From: Rhodospirillales bacterium
GTDB lineage: Bacteria > Pseudomonadota > Alphaproteobacteria > Rhodospirillales > UBA2165
Direction: 5' to 3'
Assembly: GCA_013204125.1 (NCBI GenBank)
Contig: JABMOP010000252.1
Location: 1 to 6,705, forward strand
Length of the DNA stretch: 6,705 nt
Shown here: positions 1 to 5,944 of the stretch, in pieces
How positions within the stretch are numbered: the first letter of the stretch is position 1
Layout: every line of letters begins with the position of its first letter
Translations under genes and position numbers: made by a program
The notes under the pieces: model-generated
Seen by the model: the letters and a program-made list of their open reading frames with translations, nothing else
Database searches by the model: none
What the model was told of the DNA's origin: nothing

Positions 1-341
1 TAGATATATTTGGCTTCGGGCGAAAACACCAAGGCATCGACCGGCAGATGGGTTTTAAGGAACCGCCGGTGTTTCTGCGCTTCCAAAAGCGGCGCTTTAA
101 CTTCGAGCGACGGCAGCCGGAAATCGACCCACATCGACATATCGCCGACCGGCAAGCCTACGGTTTCGCCGTTGAAAATAAACTGGGCAACGATTTGCTG
201 CACCCAGGTTGTACCCGATTTCCCCCAGGTGGCGATGATGATGTCGTCATCCCGAAACTTGAAATCGTTCCAATAGGTGGAATCCATGCAGTATTGCTGC
301 AATTCCAGTGATTTCTTAGGCCATTTGATTTCGCCGGCCAT
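1..341 (-). CDS. Sulfotransferase, N-terminal part (cut by window edge)
   Basis: This is the first 113 codons of a protein of the sulfotransferase family (PF00685 type), which moves sulfate from PAPS to a hydroxyl or amine of an acceptor. Residues 39-48 read WGKSGTTWVQ, the 5'-phosphosulfate-binding loop usually seen as PKSGTTW. Residues 96-100 read KTHLP; the His (98) corresponds to the catalytic base of cytosolic sulfotransferases. There is no signal peptide, so a cytoplasmic enzyme is expected. The ATG is supported by a strong GGAGG at 347-351, five bases upstream. Family members usually have about 250-300 residues, so roughly the last 60% lies outside the window, including the 3'-phosphate-binding region. 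The acceptor cannot be told from this fragment. It is divergent from the small membrane protein gene at 550. A role in sulfating the product of the downstream glycan-type cluster is only a guess from proximity. Confidence 0.88.
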   Translation of the reverse strand, partial: MAGEIKWPKKSLELQQYCMDSTYWNDFKFRDDDIIIATWGKSGTTWVQQIVAQFIFNGETVGLPVGDMSMWVDFRLPSLEVKAPLLEAQKHRRFLKTHLPVDALVFSPEAKYI

Positions 342-502
342 ACCTTCCTCCCTTAAGTGAAGTCCCATATTTTTTGGTTATGAAAATAGTCTAGCGTAAG
401 TTGAAATCCGGGCAACAGGTTTGAACGGGAAGCGATGCCCTTCCGTTGGTGCATAGTCCCGTTGCAGAAATTGCGCTACTCCGATGGCGCCCCTTCCTCC
501 AC

Positions 503-531
503 ATATGCGTTCCATTTTGAACATCGCATAT
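503..531. repeat. Inverted repeat upstream of the small membrane protein gene
   Basis: ATATGCG (503-509) and CGCATAT (525-531) are perfect 7-base inverted arms around a 15-base centre. Inside the centre, TTC (510-512) and GAA (519-521) can extend the pairing past a small bulge. The right arm ends four bases before the AGGAAG ribosome binding site at 535-540. It could be an operator for a dimeric regulator or an mRNA hairpin in the leader. It is not followed by a T-run, so it is not a terminator. Function is unproven and a chance AT-rich palindrome is possible. Confidence 0.4.
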
Positions 532-534
532 ATT

Positions 535-540
535 AGGAAG
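535..540 (+). promoter_or_regulatory. Ribosome binding site that supports the GTG start at 550
   Basis: AGGAAG lies nine bases upstream of GTG 550. The in-frame codon TGA at 544-546 rules out any start further upstream, so this site together with that stop fixes the start of the 59-residue gene. Confidence 0.6.
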
Positions 541-549
541 CCCTGAATC

Positions 550-729
550 GTGACAACTTTTTTGATTATTGCCGCCGGGTTTTATATTTATCTCGCAACC
601 CTGGTCGCCGAGACGGCGCGCGGCAACGGTCGGGGTCCGCTCAAATGGCTTCTCGCCGCCCTCGCCATCAACCCGCTGGTGGCTCAATTTTTGCTATTTT
701 CCCGCCTCGCCGAAGCCGCCAACCGTTAA
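550..729 (+). CDS. Small two-helix membrane protein, 59 residues, function unknown
   Basis: A short gene with a GTG start and TAA stop, translated as (M)TTFLIIAAGFYIYLATLV at its N-terminus. Residues 3-20 and about 31-51 are two hydrophobic stretches long enough to cross the membrane. They are joined by a short polar, Gly/Arg-rich turn (about residues 21-30), and the protein ends in a short amphipathic tail (SRLAEAANR). It therefore looks like an inner-membrane helical hairpin. The start is supported by AGGAAG at spacing nine and by an in-frame stop just upstream. Codon use (GCC, CTC, CGC, ATC) matches the larger genes. I do not recognise the family. It stands alone between the divergent sulfotransferase gene and a convergent tRNA gene. 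A competing 106-residue reading in another frame (569-889) runs across the tRNA gene and is less credible. Confidence 0.62.
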   Translation: MTTFLIIAAGFYIYLATLVAETARGNGRGPLKWLLAALAINPLVAQFLLFSRLAEAANR

Positions 730-788
730 ACACCAATCCGAAAAGCCGGGCATTTTATATGCGTGGGAGGATTTATGTTATGGGGCAA

Positions 789-866
789 TGGGGCGAACGA
801 GGGGACTTGAACCCCCAACCCCCGGCACCACAAGCCGGTGCTCTAACCAGTTGAGCTACGTTCGCC
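789..866 (-). tRNA. tRNA-His (GTG anticodon)
   Basis: Read on the minus strand this folds as a complete cloverleaf. The acceptor stem GCGAACG (865-859) pairs perfectly with CGTTCGC (799-793). T8 and A9 precede the D arm, which contains GCTC...GAGC and GG at 18-19. The anticodon stem CCGGC/GCCGG encloses loop TTGTGGT with anticodon GTG, which reads CAC and CAU. The T arm has loop TTCAAGT closed by GGGGG/CCCCT. An extra G precedes position 1 (base 866) and faces C73 (base 792), the G-1:C73 pair recognised by histidyl-tRNA synthetase. The CCA end is encoded (791-789). No intron or unusual arm is seen. Confidence 0.97.
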
Positions 867-880
867 ATATTGGGTGGGCG

Positions 881-911
881 ATTAAGTAGCCCCGCCCATG
901 CAAGGCGTCAA
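881..911 (-). promoter_or_regulatory. Probable sigma-70 promoter of the tRNA-His gene
   Basis: On the minus strand a good -35 element TTGACG (911-906) is followed, after a GC-rich spacer, by TACTTAAT (888-881). The -10 could be TACTTA with a 17-base spacer or CTTAAT with a 19-base spacer; neither is a close match to consensus. The elements end 14 bases before the mature tRNA 5' end, a sensible place for a tRNA promoter. Confidence 0.45.
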
Positions 912-1016
912 GGGCCACCCGGCCGATAAAAAGGCCTTGAATATTTTTACCCCCCTTTAAGGCTCCTGTGGCAGAGTGGCGATCGTTAGCATTATTTCTT
1001 GCAGGGCGGGCGCTTA

Positions 1017-2144
1017 GTGTTCGAAGGCTTCCAATATTCAGAAGAAACGGCATCGCTTGGCGATGCCGAATTTGCCAAGGCACTGGCATGCCTTAGCCGC
1101 GCCAAGCAATGCATTGAAAATCGCACCCGGAATTTGGCGGGCAATGGTGAAGCCGCCGCGATCATCATGCCCGATGAAGGCTGGCACCCGGACAGCCAGC
1201 CGAGTTTCGAATTGGACGGTTCGACCAAAAACGCACAGACGTCGTATGAATTATTGGCCACCGGCGACCGCGACATCATCCGTAAAATGCGGCTCTATGG
1301 CCATTCGTTCACCGGCTATCAATTGGCGACCCTTGAATTGGCGGCGCAGCGCCCATGGTTAAGCCGAAAACTGCCGGACAATTGGGACGAGGTTTTAGGA
1401 TTTTTGGCCGGCCCGCCCGATCAGCCGGTATTCGATTACGTCGCCGTATCCAACGCCTTGCCCGAAGAATTGCGCGTGTCGCCGCCGAAAAAATTTGGCG
1501 AAATCGGCTGGCTGATCGATGGCGTGATCGTCAATGACGATACCTACGCCTATCAAGAACGGCTTTGCCTGATGTATGAAAACGGCCTGATCGATCATTT
1601 GAACGAACGGATGGGACAGGCCGGGGCTATCCGCATCATCGAGATCGGCGGCGGCTATGGCGGGCTCGCCTATCACCTGATGAAATTGTTCGGCGAAAAA
1701 TTGCGCTACGCCATTATCGATATTCCGGAATCCCTGGCCTTTTCGTCCGTCTATTTGGAAACGCTTTTCCCGGATTTGGATAACAGGTTTGAATTGGACG
1801 CGCCCTTCGGGCTCGCCGCCGCGCCGGGATTTAGTTTTGTTCCGAACACAATTTATAGCGGGATAGAATTGGACGGCCCGGTTGATCTGGTCATTAATAC
1901 ACTTTCGCTTTCCGAAATGTCCGACGCGCAAATCCACGACTACTGCAATTCCGTCAGCCGCTTCATCGGCGATCGGGGCATGTTTTTCGAACAAAACCAC
2001 CAGTCTGATCATCTCGGGCCGGGCGATATACCGCCAAACTATTTCAAGAATTTACGTAAATTCGAGACGCGAATTTTGCCCAGCAGTTTCCCGGCGCGGC
2101 GCGGCGACGCCAATATCTGGGTCAATGCGACCTATAGCGGCTGA
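1017..2144 (+). CDS. Putative sugar O-methyltransferase (SAM-dependent)
   Basis: A 375-residue protein resembling the putative sugar O-methyltransferases of the NanM-like group (TIGR04371 type), which are often found in polysaccharide and glycosylated-metabolite clusters. With the GTG start, residues 209-216 read EIGGGYGG, the glycine-rich SAM-binding motif I at the end of a hydrophobic strand. A second strand YAIIDIPESL follows at the place of the acidic ribose-binding residue. NTLSLSEM at 294-301 is the later strand-loop typical of this group. The N-terminal 200 residues are helical, with the semi-conserved segment PPKKFGEIGW just before the catalytic domain. There is no signal peptide or membrane segment, so it is cytoplasmic. 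The frame is open from 990. GTG 1017 is preferred because AGGGCGG lies seven bases upstream; TTG 999 is possible but has no ribosome binding site. It is the first gene of the plus-strand cluster and is separated from the next by about 150 bases. The exact sugar position methylated is unknown. Confidence 0.82.
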   Translation: MFEGFQYSEETASLGDAEFAKALACLSRAKQCIENRTRNLAGNGEAAAIIMPDEGWHPDSQPSFELDGSTKNAQTSYELLATGDRDIIRKMRLYGHSFTGYQLATLELAAQRPWLSRKLPDNWDEVLGFLAGPPDQPVFDYVAVSNALPEELRVSPPKKFGEIGWLIDGVIVNDDTYAYQERLCLMYENGLIDHLNERMGQAGAIRIIEIGGGYGGLAYHLMKLFGEKLRYAIIDIPESLAFSSVYLETLFPDLDNRFELDAPFGLAAAPGFSFVPNTIYSGIELDGPVDLVINTLSLSEMSDAQIHDYCNSVSRFIGDRGMFFEQNHQSDHLGPGDIPPNYFKNLRKFETRILPSSFPARRGDANIWVNATYSG

Positions 2145-2298
2145 TTTCGGTCAAGTTTTAATATTTTTTCGGCGAAAGCTAGCCTTACCGCCAGAATCGG
2201 CCTTAGTGTATCAGGGGCTTCGGTTTAACTGATTGTTATAGGCCGGCATGTATAGTCGAGCCCCAATAAGAGAGCGTGGAAAAAAGGCAGAAGCCCTC

Positions 2299-3285
2299 GT
2301 GTCCAAGCCCCGTATTTTGTTCGTCACTGGAAAGTGGTGCAACTACAACCCCGAAAGCGGTCCAAGCACCGCCCAGCAGAATTATTACGGCTCGCTTGCC
2401 CAATCAGGCGCCGCCGATTTTGACTGCTTTTTTATCGATGAGCATCTGCTTCAAAACCCCGGACCTTACGACGAAGCCCTGATCGAACACTGCCGGCGCA
2501 CCAGCCCGGATATTGTCTATGCAACCCTAACGCGGGGCGTCGATTTTTACCCCGCGCCGGATGTTTTTGCCGCCATCCGCAAGGCATCGGGCGCGCGCAT
2601 TGTCTTGATGTTCCCAGATACCTTCGGGCCGGGGTCGGCGGGCCGGTGCGAAAAATACAGCCCTGCGGCCGATCTGATCTTGTTGCAAGATAGCTATACC
2701 GATGTGCTTTCGAACATTGCCGACGGCGCCAAATATTTGCCCGTCTGGACACCCCAAGATCCGAACTTATTTTTTGATCCCGGCGCCCCTCGCGATATCA
2801 ATATCAGTTTCCTCGGCTCGATTGCCCGTTATACCGACCGCAAAATCGGCATCGGCATGCTGGCCGAAGCGGGCATAGATATCTTCCACCGGGGCGGCCA
2901 AGACGAAGACCCGATAAGCCTCGATGATTACGCCGATCTTATGCGGCGGTCTAAAATTGCACTTAATTTTTCGCGGCCCGTATTTGATGAACCTGGCCAC
3001 CAATGCAAAGGCCGCGTCTTCGAAGCGACGCTTTCCGGCGCCATGCTGCTCGAACAAGCCAACGATGAGACCGAACGCTGGATGACCGCCGGGAAACATT
3101 ATATTGCCTTTGAGGACGAGCGGGATCTGGTAGAGAAAGCCGGCTATTACCTTGAACACGAAGACGAGCGCCAAGCCATTGCCGAAGCCGGGCATAAACA
3201 CGCCGCCGCCTATTATTCGGCGGAAAAATATTGGCGGGCTGTTTTGGATCGGGCCCATCCCAATGCGCAAGAGGCCGCCCAATGA
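2299..3285 (+). CDS. CgeB-like glycosyltransferase (GT-B, group 1 type)
   Basis: A 328-residue protein similar to CgeB/Glyco_trans_1_2 proteins, GT-B enzymes that transfer a sugar from a nucleotide-activated donor. Residues 3-10 (KPRILFVT) form the first Rossmann strand. The linker KYLPVWTPQDPNLF precedes the second domain. INISFLGS (167-174) begins the donor-binding half. KGRVFEATLSGAMLLE (237-252) is the hallmark segment with the donor-contacting Arg and Glu. The C-terminus (YYLEHEDERQAIAEAG) matches the final helices of this family. ATG 2248 would add 17 residues, but those codons include AGT, CGA, ATA and AGA, which are rare in the neighbouring genes. GTG 2299 sits just before the first strand with AAGGCAG upstream, so I prefer it. 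Its stop overlaps the next start (ATGA), so the two are translationally coupled. It is soluble, with no signal peptide. Donor and acceptor are unknown. Confidence 0.78.
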   Translation: MSKPRILFVTGKWCNYNPESGPSTAQQNYYGSLAQSGAADFDCFFIDEHLLQNPGPYDEALIEHCRRTSPDIVYATLTRGVDFYPAPDVFAAIRKASGARIVLMFPDTFGPGSAGRCEKYSPAADLILLQDSYTDVLSNIADGAKYLPVWTPQDPNLFFDPGAPRDINISFLGSIARYTDRKIGIGMLAEAGIDIFHRGGQDEDPISLDDYADLMRRSKIALNFSRPVFDEPGHQCKGRVFEATLSGAMLLEQANDETERWMTAGKHYIAFEDERDLVEKAGYYLEHEDERQAIAEAGHKHAAAYYSAEKYWRAVLDRAHPNAQEAAQ

Positions 3286-4439
3286 GCTACCACATATTCC
3301 TCCTCGTCTATGGCGCGCCCTTTGCACGCCGATATTTGGACTTTTCGCTGCCTTATCAGCTTTGCCCCGGCAATTTACCGGCGCTCGCAAATTTAGCGGA
3401 TGTGACCTATCACATATATACGGACCGCGAAGCCGCACCGATTTTGGCCGAAGGGTGCGAAAACTTAGCCCCATTTTGCGACCACCAAATCCATGTGATG
3501 GAAGACATCGAAATCCGGGGCGCATCGCCGCTGGAACATGCGGCAGGCATTCCCGACCCCGGATACAGATACGAATTGCAACGCGAATGTATCCGCCATT
3601 TGTACAGTCTGATCGGTGATCAAGCGGAGGCGTCGATCATTATGCTGGATCCCAATATCCTTATTTCCGACGGCGCGTTTAAGGCGCTCGATACCTATCG
3701 GCGGGATGGCTACGATGCGGTCGCGGTGACGGTTCTGCGCCTGTCGGAAGATTTAGCCGGGGATGCCTTTCGTCCAGGTTCCACCCAACTGGAGGCGGCA
3801 CCCCGTCACATGATGGGCATTGCGTTGAATTCCCTTCACCACATGACCAAGGCATTTTTCGTCGATTCCGATGTTCCAACCCCCTATCCCAGCCAAATTG
3901 CCTGGCCGGTGGGAGATGACGGATTTTTGATACGCGCCTTTTTGCCGCATCCCCTGATGGTGCCGGTCAGCCCGAATATCGCACGTTCTCAAAGCACCAT
4001 GGATTACGATATGGCGCTGCGCAGTGCGACCGATGAGCGCATCTGCATGGTTGCCGATTCGGACGAAATCCTGGCGTGTAAGGTCTCGGGCGATCAGCAT
4101 TTAGAAGTCCGGGAATTTGTCCCGAAGCCAAGCCCCGAAAACATTGGCGCCTTCCTGTTATCGGCCACCAACCACCGCCATAGGGTCTTTGCCGACACCC
4201 CCACCTACTTTCATTCGGGCGAGCGTCATGCAGATTTTGGCAGTGTCGAAACTTCATCGAAAGAGCTGATCGATAAAGCCTATGCATATATCGAGAATAT
4301 CGCCGGCGGGGCGGGCCAATTGAACGCTCCGACCCTGCTCTATCTAAAATCCTTTTTCGGCCCGATTGAAGAATTTATGTCCCCGCAGATGGAGCCCGAA
4401 GCGTTAGCCCTGATAGCAAGCGTCGCCAGGAGCCAATAG
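3282..4439 (+). CDS. Glycosyltransferase-like protein of uncertain activity
   Basis: A 385-residue soluble protein. The N-terminus (SYHIFLLVYGAPFARRYLDF, then CPGNLPALAN and VTYHIYTD) has the alternating strands and helices of a nucleotide-sugar transferase of GT-A-like fold. SIIMLDPNILISDGAF (about 118-133) lies where a GT-A enzyme would have its DXD metal site, but the motif here is LDPN. WPVGDDGFLIRAFLPHPLMV (208-227) may supply acidic and His residues. I recall related hypothetical proteins in alphaproteobacterial surface-polysaccharide or flagellin-modification loci, but assign no activity. The start ATG 3282 overlaps the upstream stop by four bases and has AAGAGG (3269-3274) seven bases before it. 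An in-frame extension to TTG 3231 is unlikely because it lies in the upstream gene. It sits between a GT-B enzyme and an oxygenase, which supports a role in making or modifying the same glycan. It could instead be a non-catalytic partner. Confidence 0.62.
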   Translation: MSYHIFLLVYGAPFARRYLDFSLPYQLCPGNLPALANLADVTYHIYTDREAAPILAEGCENLAPFCDHQIHVMEDIEIRGASPLEHAAGIPDPGYRYELQRECIRHLYSLIGDQAEASIIMLDPNILISDGAFKALDTYRRDGYDAVAVTVLRLSEDLAGDAFRPGSTQLEAAPRHMMGIALNSLHHMTKAFFVDSDVPTPYPSQIAWPVGDDGFLIRAFLPHPLMVPVSPNIARSQSTMDYDMALRSATDERICMVADSDEILACKVSGDQHLEVREFVPKPSPENIGAFLLSATNHRHRVFADTPTYFHSGERHADFGSVETSSKELIDKAYAYIENIAGGAGQLNAPTLLYLKSFFGPIEEFMSPQMEPEALALIASVARSQ

Positions 4440-4443
4440 GAAT

Positions 4444-5379
4444 ATGAGGCCAAAATCTGCATTTCCCGACCGCGCCGAAAGGCTCGACCAATTGTGCAGC
4501 GGCCAAATAATCAGCCAGAATTTTGCTTTGTTGAAGGCCATGCCCGTGGATGCGGATCTCTTCGACAATTTGCAACGTGCCGTTAATGACTACCTTTACG
4601 CCACCCTAGATGCTTATTACCCCGATCAAATTTTCAACCGGTCGGATCAATTGGTAAAGACCGAGCGCCAGGCCATCGCCGGTTTGCCCAATATCACGCC
4701 CAATGGCTTGGTCCTTCCCAAAGAGCCGACCTATCCCGCCTATAACATTGTTCATGGCGCCGTTGCCCTTATATTTGAGGCGTCGGGCCTGGCTGGACAA
4801 TCGAAAGGAGTTCATGCGCCGGTTAGTATCCGGCTGGTTAATGGCATGCCCAACCCGGGCGTAGATGCGCGGCCGAGGGCCTCCTCTAAGATGCATAGCG
4901 ACATGTGGGCGGGAGAGCCCGCCGGCGCGATCATGGCGTTCTTGCCGGTTTTCGGCAAACGCGGTCAGGTTGGGGTAAAATGGATAGAACCAGCACATTT
5001 CCCCGAAGAATATATGCGCCCCTTGGATGATTTCGACGAAGGCCTGCATCTGATCGAAAACGGACGCGAATACGTAGCCGAATTCGAGCCCGGCGAAATC
5101 CTCCTTTCCGACCCCTTCCTCATCCACGCGACGCAGAAAAATGCGGACTGCCTACGCCTATCCATCGATTTCAGGTTCCTGCCGATCAAACAAGCGGTCG
5201 GCGATTCAATGGCGCTGGGGACACGCAACCATAGTTACCTCAGCCCGGCCGCGTGGGCCGATATCGGCACCGGGCATATGCTGACCACCGACGCGCCGCT
5301 CTCGGATTATACCGGCCCGGACATCACCACATCCAACGACTACGCCGCACCATTCGAAATCAAAAAAATAGATGGCTGA
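4444..5379 (+). CDS. 2-oxoglutarate/Fe(II)-dependent oxygenase-like protein
   Basis: A 311-residue soluble protein with a complete double-stranded beta-helix oxygenase signature. H151-S-D153-M-W gives the HxD pair, H228 in SDPFLIHATQKN the distal iron ligand, and R238 in LRLSIDFRF, ten residues later, the 2-oxoglutarate carboxylate binder. Such enzymes hydroxylate, desaturate or epimerise using O2 and 2-oxoglutarate. The segment HSDMWAGEPAGAIMAFLPVFG resembles oxygenase-like proteins of the PhyH/StrG kind found in sugar and aminoglycoside-type pathways, and that resemblance is from memory. The first 90 residues are helical and may shape a substrate pocket. ATG 4444 starts four bases after the upstream stop with AGGAG at 4428-4432. 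The 3' end overlaps the next gene by eight bases. The context of methyltransferases and glycosyl transferases suggests a sugar or glycoconjugate substrate. No catalytic residue is missing. Confidence 0.75.
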   Translation: MRPKSAFPDRAERLDQLCSGQIISQNFALLKAMPVDADLFDNLQRAVNDYLYATLDAYYPDQIFNRSDQLVKTERQAIAGLPNITPNGLVLPKEPTYPAYNIVHGAVALIFEASGLAGQSKGVHAPVSIRLVNGMPNPGVDARPRASSKMHSDMWAGEPAGAIMAFLPVFGKRGQVGVKWIEPAHFPEEYMRPLDDFDEGLHLIENGREYVAEFEPGEILLSDPFLIHATQKNADCLRLSIDFRFLPIKQAVGDSMALGTRNHSYLSPAAWADIGTGHMLTTDAPLSDYTGPDITTSNDYAAPFEIKKIDG

Positions 5380-5944
5380 CGGCCAGGATTTTCCCGAAAC
5401 CATAAGCGCCAGCGACGTGGCCGGGCTTTTGGATATGCAGGTCGAAAAAGTTATCGCCGGCCTTGATCCGGGTGATCTGGACGGGCTTTCCTTCCGCTGG
5501 TTGGACGACGACGAAGCCACGGAAGTCTCCGTCCGCGCCGCCCAAGAATTGGATGACCCAATGCTCAACTCAGCCGGACCAGAGGCCAAGATACGCTGGC
5601 AACGGGGGTGGGGCGAGATTTTAGAGTGCGTCCGCGCCGAAGGAGTTTCGGAAAAATCCTTGGCGCCGCAATATTTCAAGCTTGAAGTGCTGCGCCTTGG
5701 CGGCAGGTATATCCAAGCGGCCGGTCTGGAATTCGAGCCTCGGCTCTATAAGGCCATGCGCCGGATTCTGTTCATCCAATATTTAAGCACCGCCAAACAC
5801 ATCATCGAATTCGGCTGTGGCACCGGCGCCAATTTATTGCAGTTAAGCCAGATGTTTCCGGCCGCGTCTCTCACCGGCTGCGATTGGGCGGAGCCGTCGC
5901 AGGAATTGGTGGCGCTTTCGCAAAATCCAAGGACGCGAACATGA
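5372..5944 (+). CDS. Class I SAM methyltransferase, N-terminal part (frameshifted gene)
   Basis: A 190-residue reading frame with an uncharacterised helical N-terminus (1-140) followed by the start of a Rossmann methyltransferase domain. HIIEFGCGTGANLL (143-156) is motif I for SAM binding, and LTGCDWAEPSQELV ends the second strand with the acidic residue D171 that normally binds the SAM ribose. The segment LEVLRLGGRYIQAAG just before the domain is typical of this group. The frame then runs into an unrelated tail (NPRTRT) and stops at 5942-5944. The missing C-terminal half continues at once in the -1 frame (next entry), so this is one gene broken by a single-base loss near 5921-5925. Joined, they give 316 residues, a normal length. 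The ATG overlaps the oxygenase stop by eight bases and has no clear ribosome binding site, so translation is probably coupled. As it stands the product lacks the last strands of the fold and is unlikely to be active alone. Confidence 0.75.
   Translation: MADGQDFPETISASDVAGLLDMQVEKVIAGLDPGDLDGLSFRWLDDDEATEVSVRAAQELDDPMLNSAGPEAKIRWQRGWGEILECVRAEGVSEKSLAPQYFKLEVLRLGGRYIQAAGLEFEPRLYKAMRRILFIQYLSTAKHIIEFGCGTGANLLQLSQMFPAASLTGCDWAEPSQELVALSQNPRTRT
5929..5933 (+). promoter_or_regulatory. Internal ribosome binding site at the frameshift
   Basis: AAGGA is seven bases before ATG 5941, which itself overlaps the TGA that ends the upstream frame (ATGA). Together they would allow coupled re-initiation of the downstream half. 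The same bases encode SKDAN in the reconstructed enzyme, so the site may be coincidental. Confidence 0.4.

Noticed and set aside
391..687. A 98-residue minus-strand frame
   Set aside because: It opposes the microprotein gene, has no hydrophobic or domain pattern, and is rich in residues typical of spurious frames (Cys, Arg, His, Ser).
569..889. A 106-residue plus-strand frame crossing the tRNA gene
   Set aside because: It reads through the whole tRNA-His gene and overlaps the better-supported 59-residue gene in another frame.
930..965. TTGAAT at 937-942 as the -35 of a promoter for the methyltransferase cluster
   Set aside because: No acceptable -10 element lies 16-18 bases downstream (the bases there read AGGCTC), so no promoter was called.
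1395..2012. A 205-residue open frame on the minus strand
   Set aside because: It lies wholly inside the sugar O-methyltransferase gene, whose plus-strand frame carries a clear SAM-binding motif.
2145..2298. A terminator or promoter in the gap between the first and second cluster genes
   Set aside because: The T-run near 2163-2169 is not preceded by a stable GC hairpin, and TTATAG at 2236-2241 has no matching -35, so nothing could be supported.
2767..3525. A 252-residue open frame on the minus strand
   Set aside because: It is antisense to two well-supported, coupled genes, has no ribosome binding site that stands out, and its translation shows no recognisable domain; long antisense frames are common in GC-rich DNA.
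5918..5927. Programmed -1 ribosomal frameshift site
   Set aside because: The codons TCG-CAA-AAT do not form a canonical slippery heptamer and no strong downstream hairpin is evident; a simple one-base loss explains the data better.
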